A stretch of DNA of 64,000 nucleotides from Nocardioides euryhalodurans (GCF_004564375.1 NZ_CP038267.1:3953745-4017744), one strand, 5' to 3'; positions 52,763 to 63,139 are shown, counted from the first letter of the stretch. Program-made: numbers and translations. Notes: generated from the sequence alone by a model not told the origin.

Positions 52763-54217
52763 ATGTCCAGCACACCGCACGTCGAGGCGGAGCAGGACCA
52801 GGAGGGATCGCTCCTCCGGGTCATGGGCCCCAAGCTGCTGCTGCTCTTCATCGTCGGCGACATCCTGGGCGCCGGGATCTACGCGGTCACCGGTGCGATC
52901 GCCGCCGAGGTCGGGGGAGTCGCCTGGCTGCCCTTCCTCATCGCGTTCTCCGTCGCGACGATCACCGCCTTCGCCTACCTCGAGCTGGTGACCAAGTATC
53001 CGCAGGCGGCGGGCGCGGCCCTCTACGCCCACAAGGCGTTCGGCATCCACTTCGTGACCTTCCTGGTGGCGTTCACGGTCGTGTGCTCCGGCATCACCAG
53101 CGCGTCGACCTCGTCCAACCTGCTGGCGGCCAACCTGCTCACGGGTCTCGGCGTCGAGGGCGGTGACCCGGGGACCACCGCGATCCTGCTGACCGCGCTC
53201 GCCTTCATGGTGCTGCTCGCCGTCATCAACCTGCGCGGGGTCGGGGAGAGCGTGAAGTTCAACGTCGTCCTGACGCTCGTGGAGCTGCTCGCGCTCGCGA
53301 TCGTGATCCTGATCGGCTTCTACGCGATGGCCACCGAGGGTGCGGACCTCGGCCAGATCGTCGTGTTCGAGACGTCCTCGGACCGCAGCATGTTCGCCGC
53401 GACGACGATCGCGACGGCGATCGCCTTCTTCGCGATGGTGGGCTTCGAGGACTCCGTCAACATGGTCGAGGAGGTCAAGGAGCCCGAGAAGATCTTCCCC
53501 CGCATCATGCTGACCGGCCTCGGCATCGCGGTCGTGATCTACATGCTGGTGGCGGTCTCGGTCGTGCTGGTCCTGCCCCTGGGCGAGATCCAGTCCTTCG
53601 ACGGCGAGACCGGGATCCTGCTCGAGGTCGTCAAGGCCGGTGTCCCCGACTTCCCGGTCGGTGACATCTTCCCGTTCCTCACCGTCTTCGCCGTGGCCAA
53701 CACGGCCCTGATCAACATGCTCATGGCGAGCCGGCTGATCTACGGCATGGCCAACCAGGACGTGCTGCCCCGGTCGCTCGGCAAGGTCCTGCCCGGTCGT
53801 CGTACGCCGTGGACCGCGATCGGCTTCACCACCCTGCTGGCCCTCGGCCTCATCACGTTCGTCACCCTGGACGCCGAGAGCTCGGTCGTCGCCGCACTGA
53901 GCGGGACCACCGCGTTGCTGCTGCTGATCGTGTTCTCGGTCGTCAACGTGGCGTGCCTGGTGCTCCGGCGCGACACCTCGACGCCCACACGCTTCCGTGC
54001 CCCGACGGCACTCCCGGTGATCGGCGCCGTGGCCTGCTTGTTCCTGGCCGGCCCCTGGGCCCGTGACCCCGAGGCCTGGATCCAGTACCGGATCGCCGCG
54101 ATCCTGCTGGCCATCGGCGTCGCCCTGTGGCTGCTGACGTGGTTCACCAACCGCGGGGTGCGGGCCAAGCGCACGGGCTTCCGCGACATCGAGCACATGG
54201 AGGACGAGGTCCGCTGA
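52763..54217 (+). CDS. APC family amino-acid permease
   Basis: 484 residues with twelve predicted membrane helices. The N-terminal IVGDILGAGIYAVTGAIA helix has the GxG substrate motif, and FFAMVGFEDSVNMVEEVKEPEKI matches helix 6 and the following loop of APC transporters. GGAAGGGA ribosome site before ATG 52763. The substrate amino acid cannot be read from sequence. A strong terminator follows. Confidence 0.92.
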   Translation: MSSTPHVEAEQDQEGSLLRVMGPKLLLLFIVGDILGAGIYAVTGAIAAEVGGVAWLPFLIAFSVATITAFAYLELVTKYPQAAGAALYAHKAFGIHFVTFLVAFTVVCSGITSASTSSNLLAANLLTGLGVEGGDPGTTAILLTALAFMVLLAVINLRGVGESVKFNVVLTLVELLALAIVILIGFYAMATEGADLGQIVVFETSSDRSMFAATTIATAIAFFAMVGFEDSVNMVEEVKEPEKIFPRIMLTGLGIAVVIYMLVAVSVVLVLPLGEIQSFDGETGILLEVVKAGVPDFPVGDIFPFLTVFAVANTALINMLMASRLIYGMANQDVLPRSLGKVLPGRRTPWTAIGFTTLLALGLITFVTLDAESSVVAALSGTTALLLLIVFSVVNVACLVLRRDTSTPTRFRAPTALPVIGAVACLFLAGPWARDPEAWIQYRIAAILLAIGVALWLLTWFTNRGVRAKRTGFRDIEHMEDEVR

Positions 54218-54231
54218 GTCGTCCGTGCGTC

Positions 54232-54271
54232 GAGGAGGGCCCCCGACGCACTGGCGCCGGGGGCCCTCCTC
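54232..54271 (+). terminator. Hairpin terminator after permease gene
   Basis: A perfect 14-bp stem (GAGGAGGGCCCCCG and complement) with a 12-nt loop, 14 nt after the stop. Confidence 0.8.
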
Positions 54272-54349
54272 GCCCGAGGTCGTGCGGGAGCCGGGCTCCC
54301 GGGGATCTCAACGAACGTCGCCGATCCGGGTCACGGGGCCGCCCGCGCG

Positions 54350-54355
54350 TACGCT
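54350..54355 (+). promoter_or_regulatory. -10 element for DAHP synthase gene (leaderless)
   Basis: TACGCT, 6-nt spacer GGTCCG, then GTG 54362. Confidence 0.6.
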
Positions 54356-54361
54356 GGTCCG

Positions 54362-55699
54362 GTGAGTGCCGTTCCCGATCTCGCGACCCTGCACGCGATG
54401 GGCCCCGCCCAGCAGCCGTCGTACCCCGACCAGGTGGCCGTCGAGGCCGCTGTCGCCCGCCTGCGCACCCAGCCGCCGCTGGTCTTCGCCGGGGAGTGCG
54501 ACGAGCTCAAGGCCAAGATCGGCGCGGTCGCCCGCGGCGAGGCCTTCCTGCTCCAGGGCGGTGACTGCGCCGAGACCTTCGCCGGCGTCACGGCCGACAA
54601 CGTCCGGAACAAGCTGCGGGTCATCCTGCAGATGGCGGTGGTCCTGACGTACGCCGCCTCGGTGCCGGTCGTGAAGCTGGGCCGGCTCGCCGGCCAGTAC
54701 GCCAAGCCCCGCTCCTCGGACTTCGAGACGCGGGACGGGATCACGCTGCCCGCCTACCGCGGCGACGCCGTCAACGGCTACGAGTTCTCCGAGGACTCGC
54801 GGCGCCACGACCCGCAGCGGCTCGTCGACGTCTACAACGCCTCCGCGGCGACCCTGAACCTGGTGCGGGCCTTCGTCACCGGCGGCTACGCCGACCTGCG
54901 CCAGGTGCACGCCTGGAACACCGACTTCGTGCGCGAGTCGACCGCCGGCCAGCGCTACGAGGAGATGGCCAACGACATCGCCCGGGCGTTGACCTTCATG
55001 AAGGCGATCGGTGCCGACCCCGACGAGTTCCACCGGGTCGACTTCCACTCCAGCCACGAGGCGCTGGTCCTCGAGTACGAGCACGCGATGACGCGCATCG
55101 ACTCGCGCACCCAGCTCCCGTACGACGTGTCGGGGCACTTCGTCTGGATCGGCGAGCGCACCCGCCAGCTCGACGGCGCCCACGTCGAGATGCTGCGCCA
55201 CATCCAGAACCCGATCGGCGTCAAGCTCGGCCCGACCACCAGTGCCGACGACGCGCTGGCCCTCGCCGGCCGCCTCAATCCCGACAACGAGCCCGGCCGG
55301 CTGACCTTCATCACCCGGTTCGGCGCCGCCAGGATCCGCGACGGGCTCCCGCAGCTGATCGAGAAGGTCACCGCCGCCGGGGTCGAGGTCGCGTGGGTGT
55401 GCGACCCGATGCACGGCAACACCTTCGAGGCGTCCTCGGGCTACAAGACCCGCCGCTTCGACGACGTCATCGACGAGGTGCAGGGCTTCTTCGACGTGCA
55501 CCGCTCGCTCGGCACCTGGCCCGGCGGCATCCACGTGGAGCTGACCGGCGACGACGTGACCGAGTGCGTCGGCGGCGGCGAGCTGCTCGACGAGGCCGGC
55601 CTGGCCGACCGCTACGAGTCGGTCTGCGACCCGCGCCTCAACCGGGTCCAGTCCCTGGAGCTGGCCTTCCTCGTCGCCAAGATGCTGCGCCAGGCCTGA
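54362..55699 (+). CDS. aroG: Class II 3-deoxy-7-phosphoheptulonate synthase
   Basis: Condenses phosphoenolpyruvate and erythrose-4-phosphate, first step of the shikimate pathway. The 445 residues carry the class II pattern: LLQGGDCAETF, GRLAGQYAKPRSSDFE, PAYRGDAVNG, WVCDPMHGNT and GGIHVELTGDDVTEC. Corresponds to aroG (Rv2178c) in M. tuberculosis, which also lies near pknL. Together with trpD it puts two aromatic-pathway genes in the window. Leaderless start. Confidence 0.96.
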   Translation: MSAVPDLATLHAMGPAQQPSYPDQVAVEAAVARLRTQPPLVFAGECDELKAKIGAVARGEAFLLQGGDCAETFAGVTADNVRNKLRVILQMAVVLTYAASVPVVKLGRLAGQYAKPRSSDFETRDGITLPAYRGDAVNGYEFSEDSRRHDPQRLVDVYNASAATLNLVRAFVTGGYADLRQVHAWNTDFVRESTAGQRYEEMANDIARALTFMKAIGADPDEFHRVDFHSSHEALVLEYEHAMTRIDSRTQLPYDVSGHFVWIGERTRQLDGAHVEMLRHIQNPIGVKLGPTTSADDALALAGRLNPDNEPGRLTFITRFGAARIRDGLPQLIEKVTAAGVEVAWVCDPMHGNTFEASSGYKTRRFDDVIDEVQGFFDVHRSLGTWPGGIHVELTGDDVTECVGGGELLDEAGLADRYESVCDPRLNRVQSLELAFLVAKMLRQA

Positions 55700-55732
55700 G
55701 GCCCGCGTCGCGGCACCCGACGGGCCGGTGGG

Positions 55733-55738
55733 TAGGTT
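55733..55738 (+). promoter_or_regulatory. -10 element for aldolase gene (leaderless)
   Basis: TAGGTT, 7 nt, then GTG 55746. Confidence 0.5.
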
Positions 55739-55745
55739 CGGTCGC

Positions 55746-56738
<993 letters not shown>

Positions 56739-56744
56739 GGCGGT

Positions 56745-57668
56745 TCAGGCGGGGGAGCCGAGCAGGCGTACGTCGGAGATCGCGGTGTAGTCGCGCGAGG
56801 CCCGTCCCGGACCGGGAGGGCTGACCTCGACCAGCCGGAGCGTCACCACCTCGGTGACGACGTCGTCGAGCGGGACGACCTGCATGTCGAGCGTCTGCGC
56901 CAGGTCCTGGCCCACGACCGTCCCGTCGTCGAAGGACCACTCGACCTCGAGCACCCGGCGGTTGCCGGCGTACCAGTCGAGCGCGCCCTGGGCGTCCTGC
57001 GCGGTCTTGGCGTAGCCGTTGACCAGGCCCACCTCGCTCAGCTCGGTCGGTCCGTCGAAGGTGAACGTGATCGTCTCGCCGGTGCCGTCCTCCGGCATCC
57101 GCCAGCAGGTCTCGGGGACCCCGTCGACCAGGTTGCTCGCCTCGCAGCGGACCTGGTTGCCGCTCACGTCACGGTTGGGCGGGGCCGGCGCGGGCGCGAC
57201 GACGGTCGTGAAGCGCGCCAGGTCGGTCGGGTCCACCTGCGGCTCGGGGCTCATCGTCGTGCGCCCCTCGGGGGTGCGGTCGTCGCGGCTCGGCTGCTCG
57301 GCCACCGGCTCCTCGCGGCGCGGCTGCTCCCGTGAGGTGTCGCGCGCGGTGGGGTCGTCGTCACCGCCGAGCAGCAGCCACAGACCCAGCGCCGCCAGCA
57401 GCAGCATCACGGCCAGCCCGGCGACCCACGGCACCCAGCCCGCCGTACGCCGGGTCTCGTCGACGTGCCGGTGGCCGGTCGGGGCGGGGCGTGCGGGGGT
57501 GTCCGGCTCCTCGGACGGCAGCGCCTCGACCCGGGGCCGCTCGGCGGTGTCGGTGCGCCACGAGCGGGAGGCGGGACCGGCGGGGACCGGGGCGTCGACG
57601 GGGTGGCCGCAGTTGGTGCAGAAGCGACCGACCCCCAGCGTGTGCCCGCACTGGCGACACGTGTCCAC
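56745..57668 (-). CDS. Zinc-ribbon membrane protein with glycan-binding-like C-terminal domain
   Basis: 307 residues. A zinc ribbon CRQCGHTLGVGRFCTNCG at residues 4-21, a Pro/Arg-rich linker, one membrane helix (about 85-105), a disordered external stretch, and a C-terminal domain (about 185-307) with ASNLVDGVPETCWRM and INGYAKT-like LVNGYAK, the pattern of NADase-type glycan-binding/discoidin-like domains. This predicts a cytosolic zinc ribbon and an external sugar-binding head. GTG 57668 is preferred over GTG 57677 on ribosome-site grounds. Confidence 0.8.
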   Translation of the reverse strand: MDTCRQCGHTLGVGRFCTNCGHPVDAPVPAGPASRSWRTDTAERPRVEALPSEEPDTPARPAPTGHRHVDETRRTAGWVPWVAGLAVMLLLAALGLWLLLGGDDDPTARDTSREQPRREEPVAEQPSRDDRTPEGRTTMSPEPQVDPTDLARFTTVVAPAPAPPNRDVSGNQVRCEASNLVDGVPETCWRMPEDGTGETITFTFDGPTELSEVGLVNGYAKTAQDAQGALDWYAGNRRVLEVEWSFDDGTVVGQDLAQTLDMQVVPLDDVVTEVVTLRLVEVSPPGPGRASRDYTAISDVRLLGSPA

Positions 57669-57880
57669 GGCCCTCACCCCCTCGTCGGCGGCCCACGATA
57701 GAGGGTGCTGGGGCATTTCCCACGAGATGTTGCTGCGTGCGCGGCTCTCATGGTCGGTCAGCCACGGGACGTGAGCATCCACCCGCAGCTCTTGGGAGAT
57801 GCACGCCCGGTGGCCCATCGCCAGCGCCCCGCGAGCGCGCCGACTCCGTGTCACGGCCACGCAGGAGCGGTCGGGGAGGG

Positions 57881-58357
57881 CTAGTCCTGCGTGACCGGAG
57901 GCGGGAGATCGCCGATGGCTGCCAGCAGACGGCTGTAGGCACGCAGGGCGTCCTCGGCGATCGCGCGGACCAGGCGATGGACACCGGCCACCATCTCGGC
58001 GCGAGCGGCGGTCATCGAGGCCGCGGCATGGGAGGCCAGGTGGTCGGTGAAGGCGTGCTGGAGCGAGGACCCGTGGAGACCCGGCGGCCCGTTCGCCGCT
58101 TCGTGGGCCCCCGGGACATCCGCTCGGCCCCACGCGGCGAGGCAGGCGGAGACGGTCTCGAGCTGGCCGGTCTGCACGGTCAGCGCGTCACGCGCCAACG
58201 CCCGGAGGGCATGACAGTCGGCCCCGGCCGAGACGGCGTGGGTCACCGGCATCACCCGTCGCAGGCCGGCGCGGGCCTCCACCAGGTAGCGGACGTCGGC
58301 GTCGTTGCCCACCGATCCGGGGGCGTGATCGGCTGGCGCGGAGCTCGACACGGTCAT
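57881..58357 (-). CDS. DUF305-like helical protein
   Basis: 158 residues, all-helical. Two related helical halves with DALTVQTGQLETVSACLAAWG in the middle resemble the ferritin-like DUF305 repeats, but the usual MIxHHxxA metal motifs are eroded (VMPVTHAVSAG, HLASHAAASM). Metal binding is doubtful. ATG 58357 overlaps the glycosyltransferase stop (ATGA), so the two are co-translated. No function assigned. Confidence 0.6.
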   Translation of the reverse strand: MTVSSSAPADHAPGSVGNDADVRYLVEARAGLRRVMPVTHAVSAGADCHALRALARDALTVQTGQLETVSACLAAWGRADVPGAHEAANGPPGLHGSSLQHAFTDHLASHAAASMTAARAEMVAGVHRLVRAIAEDALRAYSRLLAAIGDLPPPVTQD

Positions 58358-59493
58358 CGCTGCCCTCCCTGCCCGTCGACGAGCCCGGCTGCCGGCCGTT
58401 CGTGCGGCGGGCTCACCGGCGGGAGCCGGACCAGGGTCTCGAGCTCCTGGATGACCGCCCAGGGGGTGAGGGCGCGGGGGGCCCGGAGGACGGCGAGCAG
58501 GTCGTCGACGGAGGCGGCGACGGTGAAGTCGGCACCTGCTCGGCTCCGTGTCGCGCCCGGGACCGCGCCCATCAGGTGTGCCGCGAGGATCCCTTGGGCG
58601 AGGGCCTCGGCGTCGTCGGGAGCCACCAGGGTGAGCGCACCGCAGTCGGTCTCCGGCAGGCCGCCGTCGTCCGAGGCCACCACCCGGCACCCGGCGTGCT
58701 GGGCCTCGATCGAGACGATGCCGAAGGTCTCGTGCCAGTACTGGCTGTTCGACGGCATCACGACGACGTCGTGCTCGGCCATGAGCGCGGACATCCCGGC
58801 CGGCGTGCGTCGAGCAGGGACCACCTCGATGCCGGGGTGCGTACGGAGCATCCGCTCGATGATGGCGCCCTGCGGCTTGTCCGACCCCGCCGTGGTCACG
58901 GTGAACGAGACGGAGTGGTCCCCGGCTTCGAACAGGTCGCTGTGCAGCATCGACAGCAGGGTGTAGATGCCCTTCTCCGGGGTGAGCCTGCCGGCGTAGA
59001 GCACGCGCGTGTGCCCGGCTCGGCTCTCGGGGCGTGGCTGGTCCGCGAAGACGGGCTCGGCGAACGGGTGCACGACGTGGACGGTCTCGAGGCTGACGTC
59101 GAGGAAGTCGGCCCACAGCGCTGCCGCGAACCGGCTCGTCGCGATGAGCGTACGGTCGCGCGTCCCGGCGGCCACGGTCCGTTGCACCTCTGGTCGCAGT
59201 GGCGGGGGCACGTGCAGGATCTGGTACGCCGGGTGCCTGGTCGCCACCGGTGGCGCTTCGCTCACGAAGACGAGCGTGTCGTCGAGCCGGCCGAGGTCGT
59301 CGAGCGTGGCGACCGCGTGGAAGGGGACGTCGTCGAACTCCTCGCGCCCGTCGGCCGTCCCGAGACCGACCGTCACGACCCGGGCCTCGACCCCGCGGCG
59401 GTTGAGCTCGCGGACCTGGCCGATCGTGTAGTTCTCGGACCCGCCGGTGCCGGCAGGCAGGCGTTCACGCGGCGACCAGACGAAAGAGATCAC
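58354..59493 (-). CDS. Family 4 glycosyltransferase
   Basis: 379-residue GT-B enzyme. The N-terminal half has GTGGSENYTIGQVRELNRRG, and the donor-binding half shows VLYAGRLTPEKG (near 165) and ETFGIVSIEAQHAGCRVVASD (E-x7-E motif, near 255). It probably transfers a hexose in a cell-surface or storage glycan. No nearby polymer genes. GTG 59493. Confidence 0.9.
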   Translation of the reverse strand: MISFVWSPRERLPAGTGGSENYTIGQVRELNRRGVEARVVTVGLGTADGREEFDDVPFHAVATLDDLGRLDDTLVFVSEAPPVATRHPAYQILHVPPPLRPEVQRTVAAGTRDRTLIATSRFAAALWADFLDVSLETVHVVHPFAEPVFADQPRPESRAGHTRVLYAGRLTPEKGIYTLLSMLHSDLFEAGDHSVSFTVTTAGSDKPQGAIIERMLRTHPGIEVVPARRTPAGMSALMAEHDVVVMPSNSQYWHETFGIVSIEAQHAGCRVVASDDGGLPETDCGALTLVAPDDAEALAQGILAAHLMGAVPGATRSRAGADFTVAASVDDLLAVLRAPRALTPWAVIQELETLVRLPPVSPPHERPAAGLVDGQGGQR

Positions 59494-59699
59494 CAGGAAC
59501 CCGGGGCAGGTGGCTGGTCCGAGTGCTGGAGGGGGTGTGCCGTGCTGAGTCGCGAGGTCATCTCGCTACCGCCTGACGTTGCTGCCGTCGCCGGTGCCGA
59601 AGCGTCGTGGGAGCCAGGGCGCGAAACCTGCGACTTGCAGTTCCGTTCCAGAGTAGCCGAGGCGCCTCACGCCCCGGTCTTCCCGGCCCGGTGCTGTGC

Positions 59700-61700
59700 T
59701 CAGACCAGCCGCAACGTGATCGTGCTGCCGCGCGGCACCATCGTCCCCGAGCCCGGGTCGACGGAGAAGACGTACTCGAGGCCGATGTAGCCGCTGCCGT
59801 CGCGGATCACCTCGACCTCGAAGCCGAGCGCCTCGAGCCGTTCGGTGGCCGAGTCGACACCGCTGGCGACCAGGCCGCCGGGCACCTCCACGAGCTCGGG
59901 CCCCTGCGAGACCGTGATGGTCACGGTCTGCCCGCGGAAGAGGGTGCCGCTGGCCGGGGACTGGCTGATGACATCGCCCTCGGGGACGGTGTCGGAGTAC
60001 TCCGAGGAGGCGCGCTCGACCACCAGGCCCTTGTCCTCGAGCGCCTGCTCGGCCCGGTCGGCGTCCTCGCCGGTCCAGTCCTTGACGGTGATCGGCCGCG
60101 GTCCCTTGCTGACGACGAGGTCGACGACGGTGCCGGGACGCAGCGTGGTGCCGGGCGCGGGGTCGCTGCCGAGCACCACGCCCTCCTCGACGTCCTCGGA
60201 CCAGCGACCGACCGACTCGCCGTAGGCGAGGTTGGCCTCGGCCAGCCGGTCACGGGCGGCCTCCTCGGTGACGCCGCGGACCTTCGGGACGTCGTAGCGC
60301 TCCTTGCCCAGCGACAGCACCACGGTGACGCTGCCGCCGTCGAGCACGCGGTCGCCGGCGGCGGGGTCGGTGGAGAGGACCCGGCCCGCGGGGACGGTCT
60401 CCGAGTACGCCGGCTGGCCGGTCTCGGCGGTGAGGCCGGCCGCCTCGAGCCGCTCGACCGCCGCGTCCTCGCGCATCCCCAGCACGCTGGGCGGCTGGGT
60501 CCAGCGCGCCCAGCCGAACCACCACGCACCGACGGCGACCCCGACGGCAAGCAGCAGCGCGAGCAGCAGGAGCAGTGGTCCGCGGCGCGACCGGCGGGGC
60601 ACGGTCGGGGCGGCAGCAGGGGGACCGGTGGGCGGGGAGGGACGCTCGGCCCGCTCGAGGGCGGTGGTGTGCTCGCGGACCGCCTCCTCGGGGGCGAGCA
60701 GCGTCGCGAACTCGTCGGAGTCGAACGGCTCGGGGTGGGTGTCCTCGCTGACCGGCCGGGTCGCGGGCATCAGGTCCGCGACCAGCTCGTCGTCCTCGGC
60801 CACGTCGTCGGCGAGGGCCTGGGCGACCCGGTGGACCTGGTGGAGCAGCACCCCCGCGTCGGCGGGACGCTGGCCGCGGTCCCGGGCGGTGGCCCGGGCG
60901 ACCAGCGCGTCGACGTACTTCGGGATCCCGGGCACCACGGCCGACGGGGCGGGGACGTCCTCGTGGACGTGCTTGTAGGCGACCTGGATGGGCGACTCGC
61001 CCTCGTGCGGCTTGCGGCCGGTGAGCAGCTCGTAGAGGACGACGCCGACGGCGTAGACGTCGGCCCGGGCGTCCGACCGGCCGTCGACGACCAGCTCGGG
61101 GGCGAGGTAGGAGACGGTGCCGATGAGCACGCCACCGGTCGCGGTGTGCTGGGTGTCGGCGCTGACCGCCTTGGCGAGGCCGAAGTCGGCGACCTTGACC
61201 CCGCCGCCGGACTGCTCGTCGGCGATCAGGACGTTCTCGGGCTTGATGTCGCGGTGGATCAGGCCCGCGCGGTGGGCATGGGCGAGCGCGGAGAGGACGG
61301 GGTCGACCAGCGCCAGCGCGCGCGCCGGCGGCATCGGCGACTCCTTGCGGATCACGTCACGCAGCGTGTGGCCGGCGACGAGCTCCATCACCAGGAAGAC
61401 CGTGCCGGCGTCGTCGCCCTGGTCGTGGACCGCGACGACGTGGGGGTGGCTGAGGCCGGCGGCCGCTCGCGCCTCGCGGACGAAGCGGGCGGCGAACTCG
61501 TCGTCGTCGCCGAGCCCGGGGTGCATGATCTTGACCGCGACGGTCCGGTCGAGCCGGATGTCGGTGGCCTCGTAGACACTGGCCATGCCGCCGCGGGCGA
61601 TGCGGGGTCCGATGCGGTAGCGGCCGTCGAGAAGCCGTCCGGTCAGGGGGTCGCCGAACGTCGCATCCTCGCTGACGCGGGCGCGCTGATCGGACTGCAC
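59700..61700 (-). CDS. Membrane Ser/Thr protein kinase with four PASTA domains (PknL-like)
   Basis: 666 residues. Cytosolic kinase domain (28-295) with Lys57, catalytic HRDIKPEN (Asp151), DFG (172-174) and a Thr-containing activation loop; a Pro-rich linker; membrane helix 375-396; four PASTA repeats (400-666) for muropeptide sensing. It lies beside the Rv2175c homologue and the aroG-type gene, as pknL (Rv2176) does, but M. tuberculosis PknL lacks PASTA repeats. AGGAGG ribosome site before GTG 61700. Confidence 0.94.
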   Translation of the reverse strand: MQSDQRARVSEDATFGDPLTGRLLDGRYRIGPRIARGGMASVYEATDIRLDRTVAVKIMHPGLGDDDEFAARFVREARAAAGLSHPHVVAVHDQGDDAGTVFLVMELVAGHTLRDVIRKESPMPPARALALVDPVLSALAHAHRAGLIHRDIKPENVLIADEQSGGGVKVADFGLAKAVSADTQHTATGGVLIGTVSYLAPELVVDGRSDARADVYAVGVVLYELLTGRKPHEGESPIQVAYKHVHEDVPAPSAVVPGIPKYVDALVARATARDRGQRPADAGVLLHQVHRVAQALADDVAEDDELVADLMPATRPVSEDTHPEPFDSDEFATLLAPEEAVREHTTALERAERPSPPTGPPAAAPTVPRRSRRGPLLLLLALLLAVGVAVGAWWFGWARWTQPPSVLGMREDAAVERLEAAGLTAETGQPAYSETVPAGRVLSTDPAAGDRVLDGGSVTVVLSLGKERYDVPKVRGVTEEAARDRLAEANLAYGESVGRWSEDVEEGVVLGSDPAPGTTLRPGTVVDLVVSKGPRPITVKDWTGEDADRAEQALEDKGLVVERASSEYSDTVPEGDVISQSPASGTLFRGQTVTITVSQGPELVEVPGGLVASGVDSATERLEALGFEVEVIRDGSGYIGLEYVFSVDPGSGTMVPRGSTITLRLV

Positions 61701-61815
61701 GACGAGCCTCCTGCTCCGGACGGGGAAGGATCCGGGGCTCCATCGTACGGAGCCACCGCGTCCTCACCGACGTTGGCGGCTCCCCGGCGTGGCGGGAGTC
61801 ACGCGCGGCCGGGGC

Positions 61816-62574
61816 TCAGGCGGGCGGCTTCCCCTGCTCGAGACGCCGCTTGATGGCGAGCACGTTGTCGACGTAGGGCCGGGACTCGTCGTAGAGCCCG
61901 TGCTCCTGCACCGCCCCGAGCCCCTGGTAGTACGCCGCGACCTGGCGACGGCGGTTGCGCGTGTTGTCGGCCAGCACCCCCAGCAACGTCACGCCGGTCA
62001 CGGCGTTGCCGTGCAGCCGTCGCGGCCGGAGGTCGTGGTCGACGTACCACTCCATCCAGCGTGCGGTCGACGGCAGCACCTGCATCGCGCCGATCGCGCC
62101 GGCGCTGGAGACGTGCTGCATCTGCCAGCCCGACTCCTGCCAGGAGACGGCCAGCGCGAGCTGCGGGTCCACCCCGCGCCGGCGGGCGACGGTGGCCACC
62201 TTCGACCTCACCCGCTCCCGGGAGGGCGTGGTCGCGGGCTGGTCGCGGGACTCCGCGGACGTCCGGCCACCGGCCGTACCACCGCGGTTGCCGTCGCCGT
62301 TCCCGTCGCGGACGGCGGAGCGCACCACCGGGATCTCGATCCGCTGCCCCGCCTGCAGCGAGGCCGAGGAGCCGAGGTGGTTGTGGGAGACGAGCTCGGC
62401 CGTCCAGGCGTGGAAGCGGACCGCCAGGCCGGTCGCGGTGTCACCGGGCTGCACCGTGTAGTGCTTCACCGAGCGACCCGGCGGGAGCGTGCCGTGGTCG
62501 GCGTGGGCCGGGGTGGCGACGACGCCGGTCGAGATCACGGCGGCGGCCAGGACTGCGGTCGCGGGGATGCGCAT
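61816..62574 (-). CDS. Secreted LysM and lytic transglycosylase protein
   Basis: Cell-wall-cleaving enzyme of 252 residues: signal peptide (1-28, ending AHA), LysM domain (about 38-85, HYTVQPGDTATGLAVRF), a Gly/Asn/Arg linker and a C-terminal SLT domain (about 130-240) with WQESGWQ (catalytic Glu near 144) and SSAGAIGAMQVLPSTA. GAGGAG ribosome site. It sits between the PASTA kinase and the Rv2175c homologue, so wall growth control is a shared theme. Confidence 0.93.
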   Translation of the reverse strand: MRIPATAVLAAAVISTGVVATPAHADHGTLPPGRSVKHYTVQPGDTATGLAVRFHAWTAELVSHNHLGSSASLQAGQRIEIPVVRSAVRDGNGDGNRGGTAGGRTSAESRDQPATTPSRERVRSKVATVARRRGVDPQLALAVSWQESGWQMQHVSSAGAIGAMQVLPSTARWMEWYVDHDLRPRRLHGNAVTGVTLLGVLADNTRNRRRQVAAYYQGLGAVQEHGLYDESRPYVDNVLAIKRRLEQGKPPA

Positions 62575-62739
62575 GAAGAGCTCCTCGTCCGCTCCGCGAC
62601 ACCCGGGCGACCTGCCGCCGCGAGGGGGAAGCGCCGCGAAGCACGAAGATTCGACCGTAACGACGCCGGATCCCGGAGCGGGGGACCGCGCCGGTCGCGG
62701 GCGTGTTGCGCGGGTTGGCCCGGCACGCCCCTCCCCGCC

Positions 62740-62745
62740 TACGCT
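62740..62745 (+). promoter_or_regulatory. -10 element for Rv2175c-like gene (leaderless)
   Basis: TACGCT, 6 nt, then GTG 62752. TTGGCC at 62715-62720 may be the -35 (19-bp spacer). Confidence 0.55.
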
Positions 62746-62751
62746 GGTGGT

Positions 62752-63129
62752 GTGAGTGACGCATCGACGCCCCTGGCCGAGGCCGACCTCGCGGCCCTCG
62801 TCCCCGACTGGCTGGACTGGTCGCAGGCGGCCGACGAGCTCGGCGTGACCCCGGCGAAGGTCCGGACCATGGTCCGCGACCACCAGCTGGCCCAGGCCGT
62901 TCCGGTCGCCGGCGGCGGTCCGCGGGTCCCGGCCGACTTCCTCCAGGACGGCCTCGTGGTCAAGGGCCTGCCGGGGCTGCTGACGCTGCTCCACGACGCC
63001 GGCTTCGACGACCGCGAGTCCATCGCGTGGATCTTCACCGACGCCGACCTGCCCGGCCGCCCGATCGACGCGCTGCGCGAGAACCGCGGCTCCGAGGTCA
63101 AGCGCCGCGCCCAGGCGATGGCTCTCTGA
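62752..63129 (+). CDS. Rv2175c-family DNA-binding protein
   Basis: 125 residues. The LVPDWLDWSQAADELGVTPAKVRTMVRDHQLA region is a winged-helix-like DNA-binding domain (start quoted: LVPDWLDWSQAADELGV), with a compact C-terminal part. In M. tuberculosis Rv2175c is a substrate of PknL, and phosphorylation blocks DNA binding. The kinase two genes away is the natural partner here. Starts leaderless at GTG. Confidence 0.9.
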   Translation: MSDASTPLAEADLAALVPDWLDWSQAADELGVTPAKVRTMVRDHQLAQAVPVAGGGPRVPADFLQDGLVVKGLPGLLTLLHDAGFDDRESIAWIFTDADLPGRPIDALRENRGSEVKRRAQAMAL

Positions 63130-63139
63130 CGGTCCCGCG

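Noticed and set aside
51587..54196. 869-codon open frame on the minus strand opposite the phosphofructokinase and permease genes
   Set aside because: Composition is Asp/Glu/Gln/Arg/His-rich low complexity typical of the antisense of GC-rich genes. The sense strand encodes two clear proteins.
57678..57880. Possible small gene in the 203-bp gap before the zinc-ribbon gene
   Set aside because: Open frames here lack a start context and conserved-looking composition.
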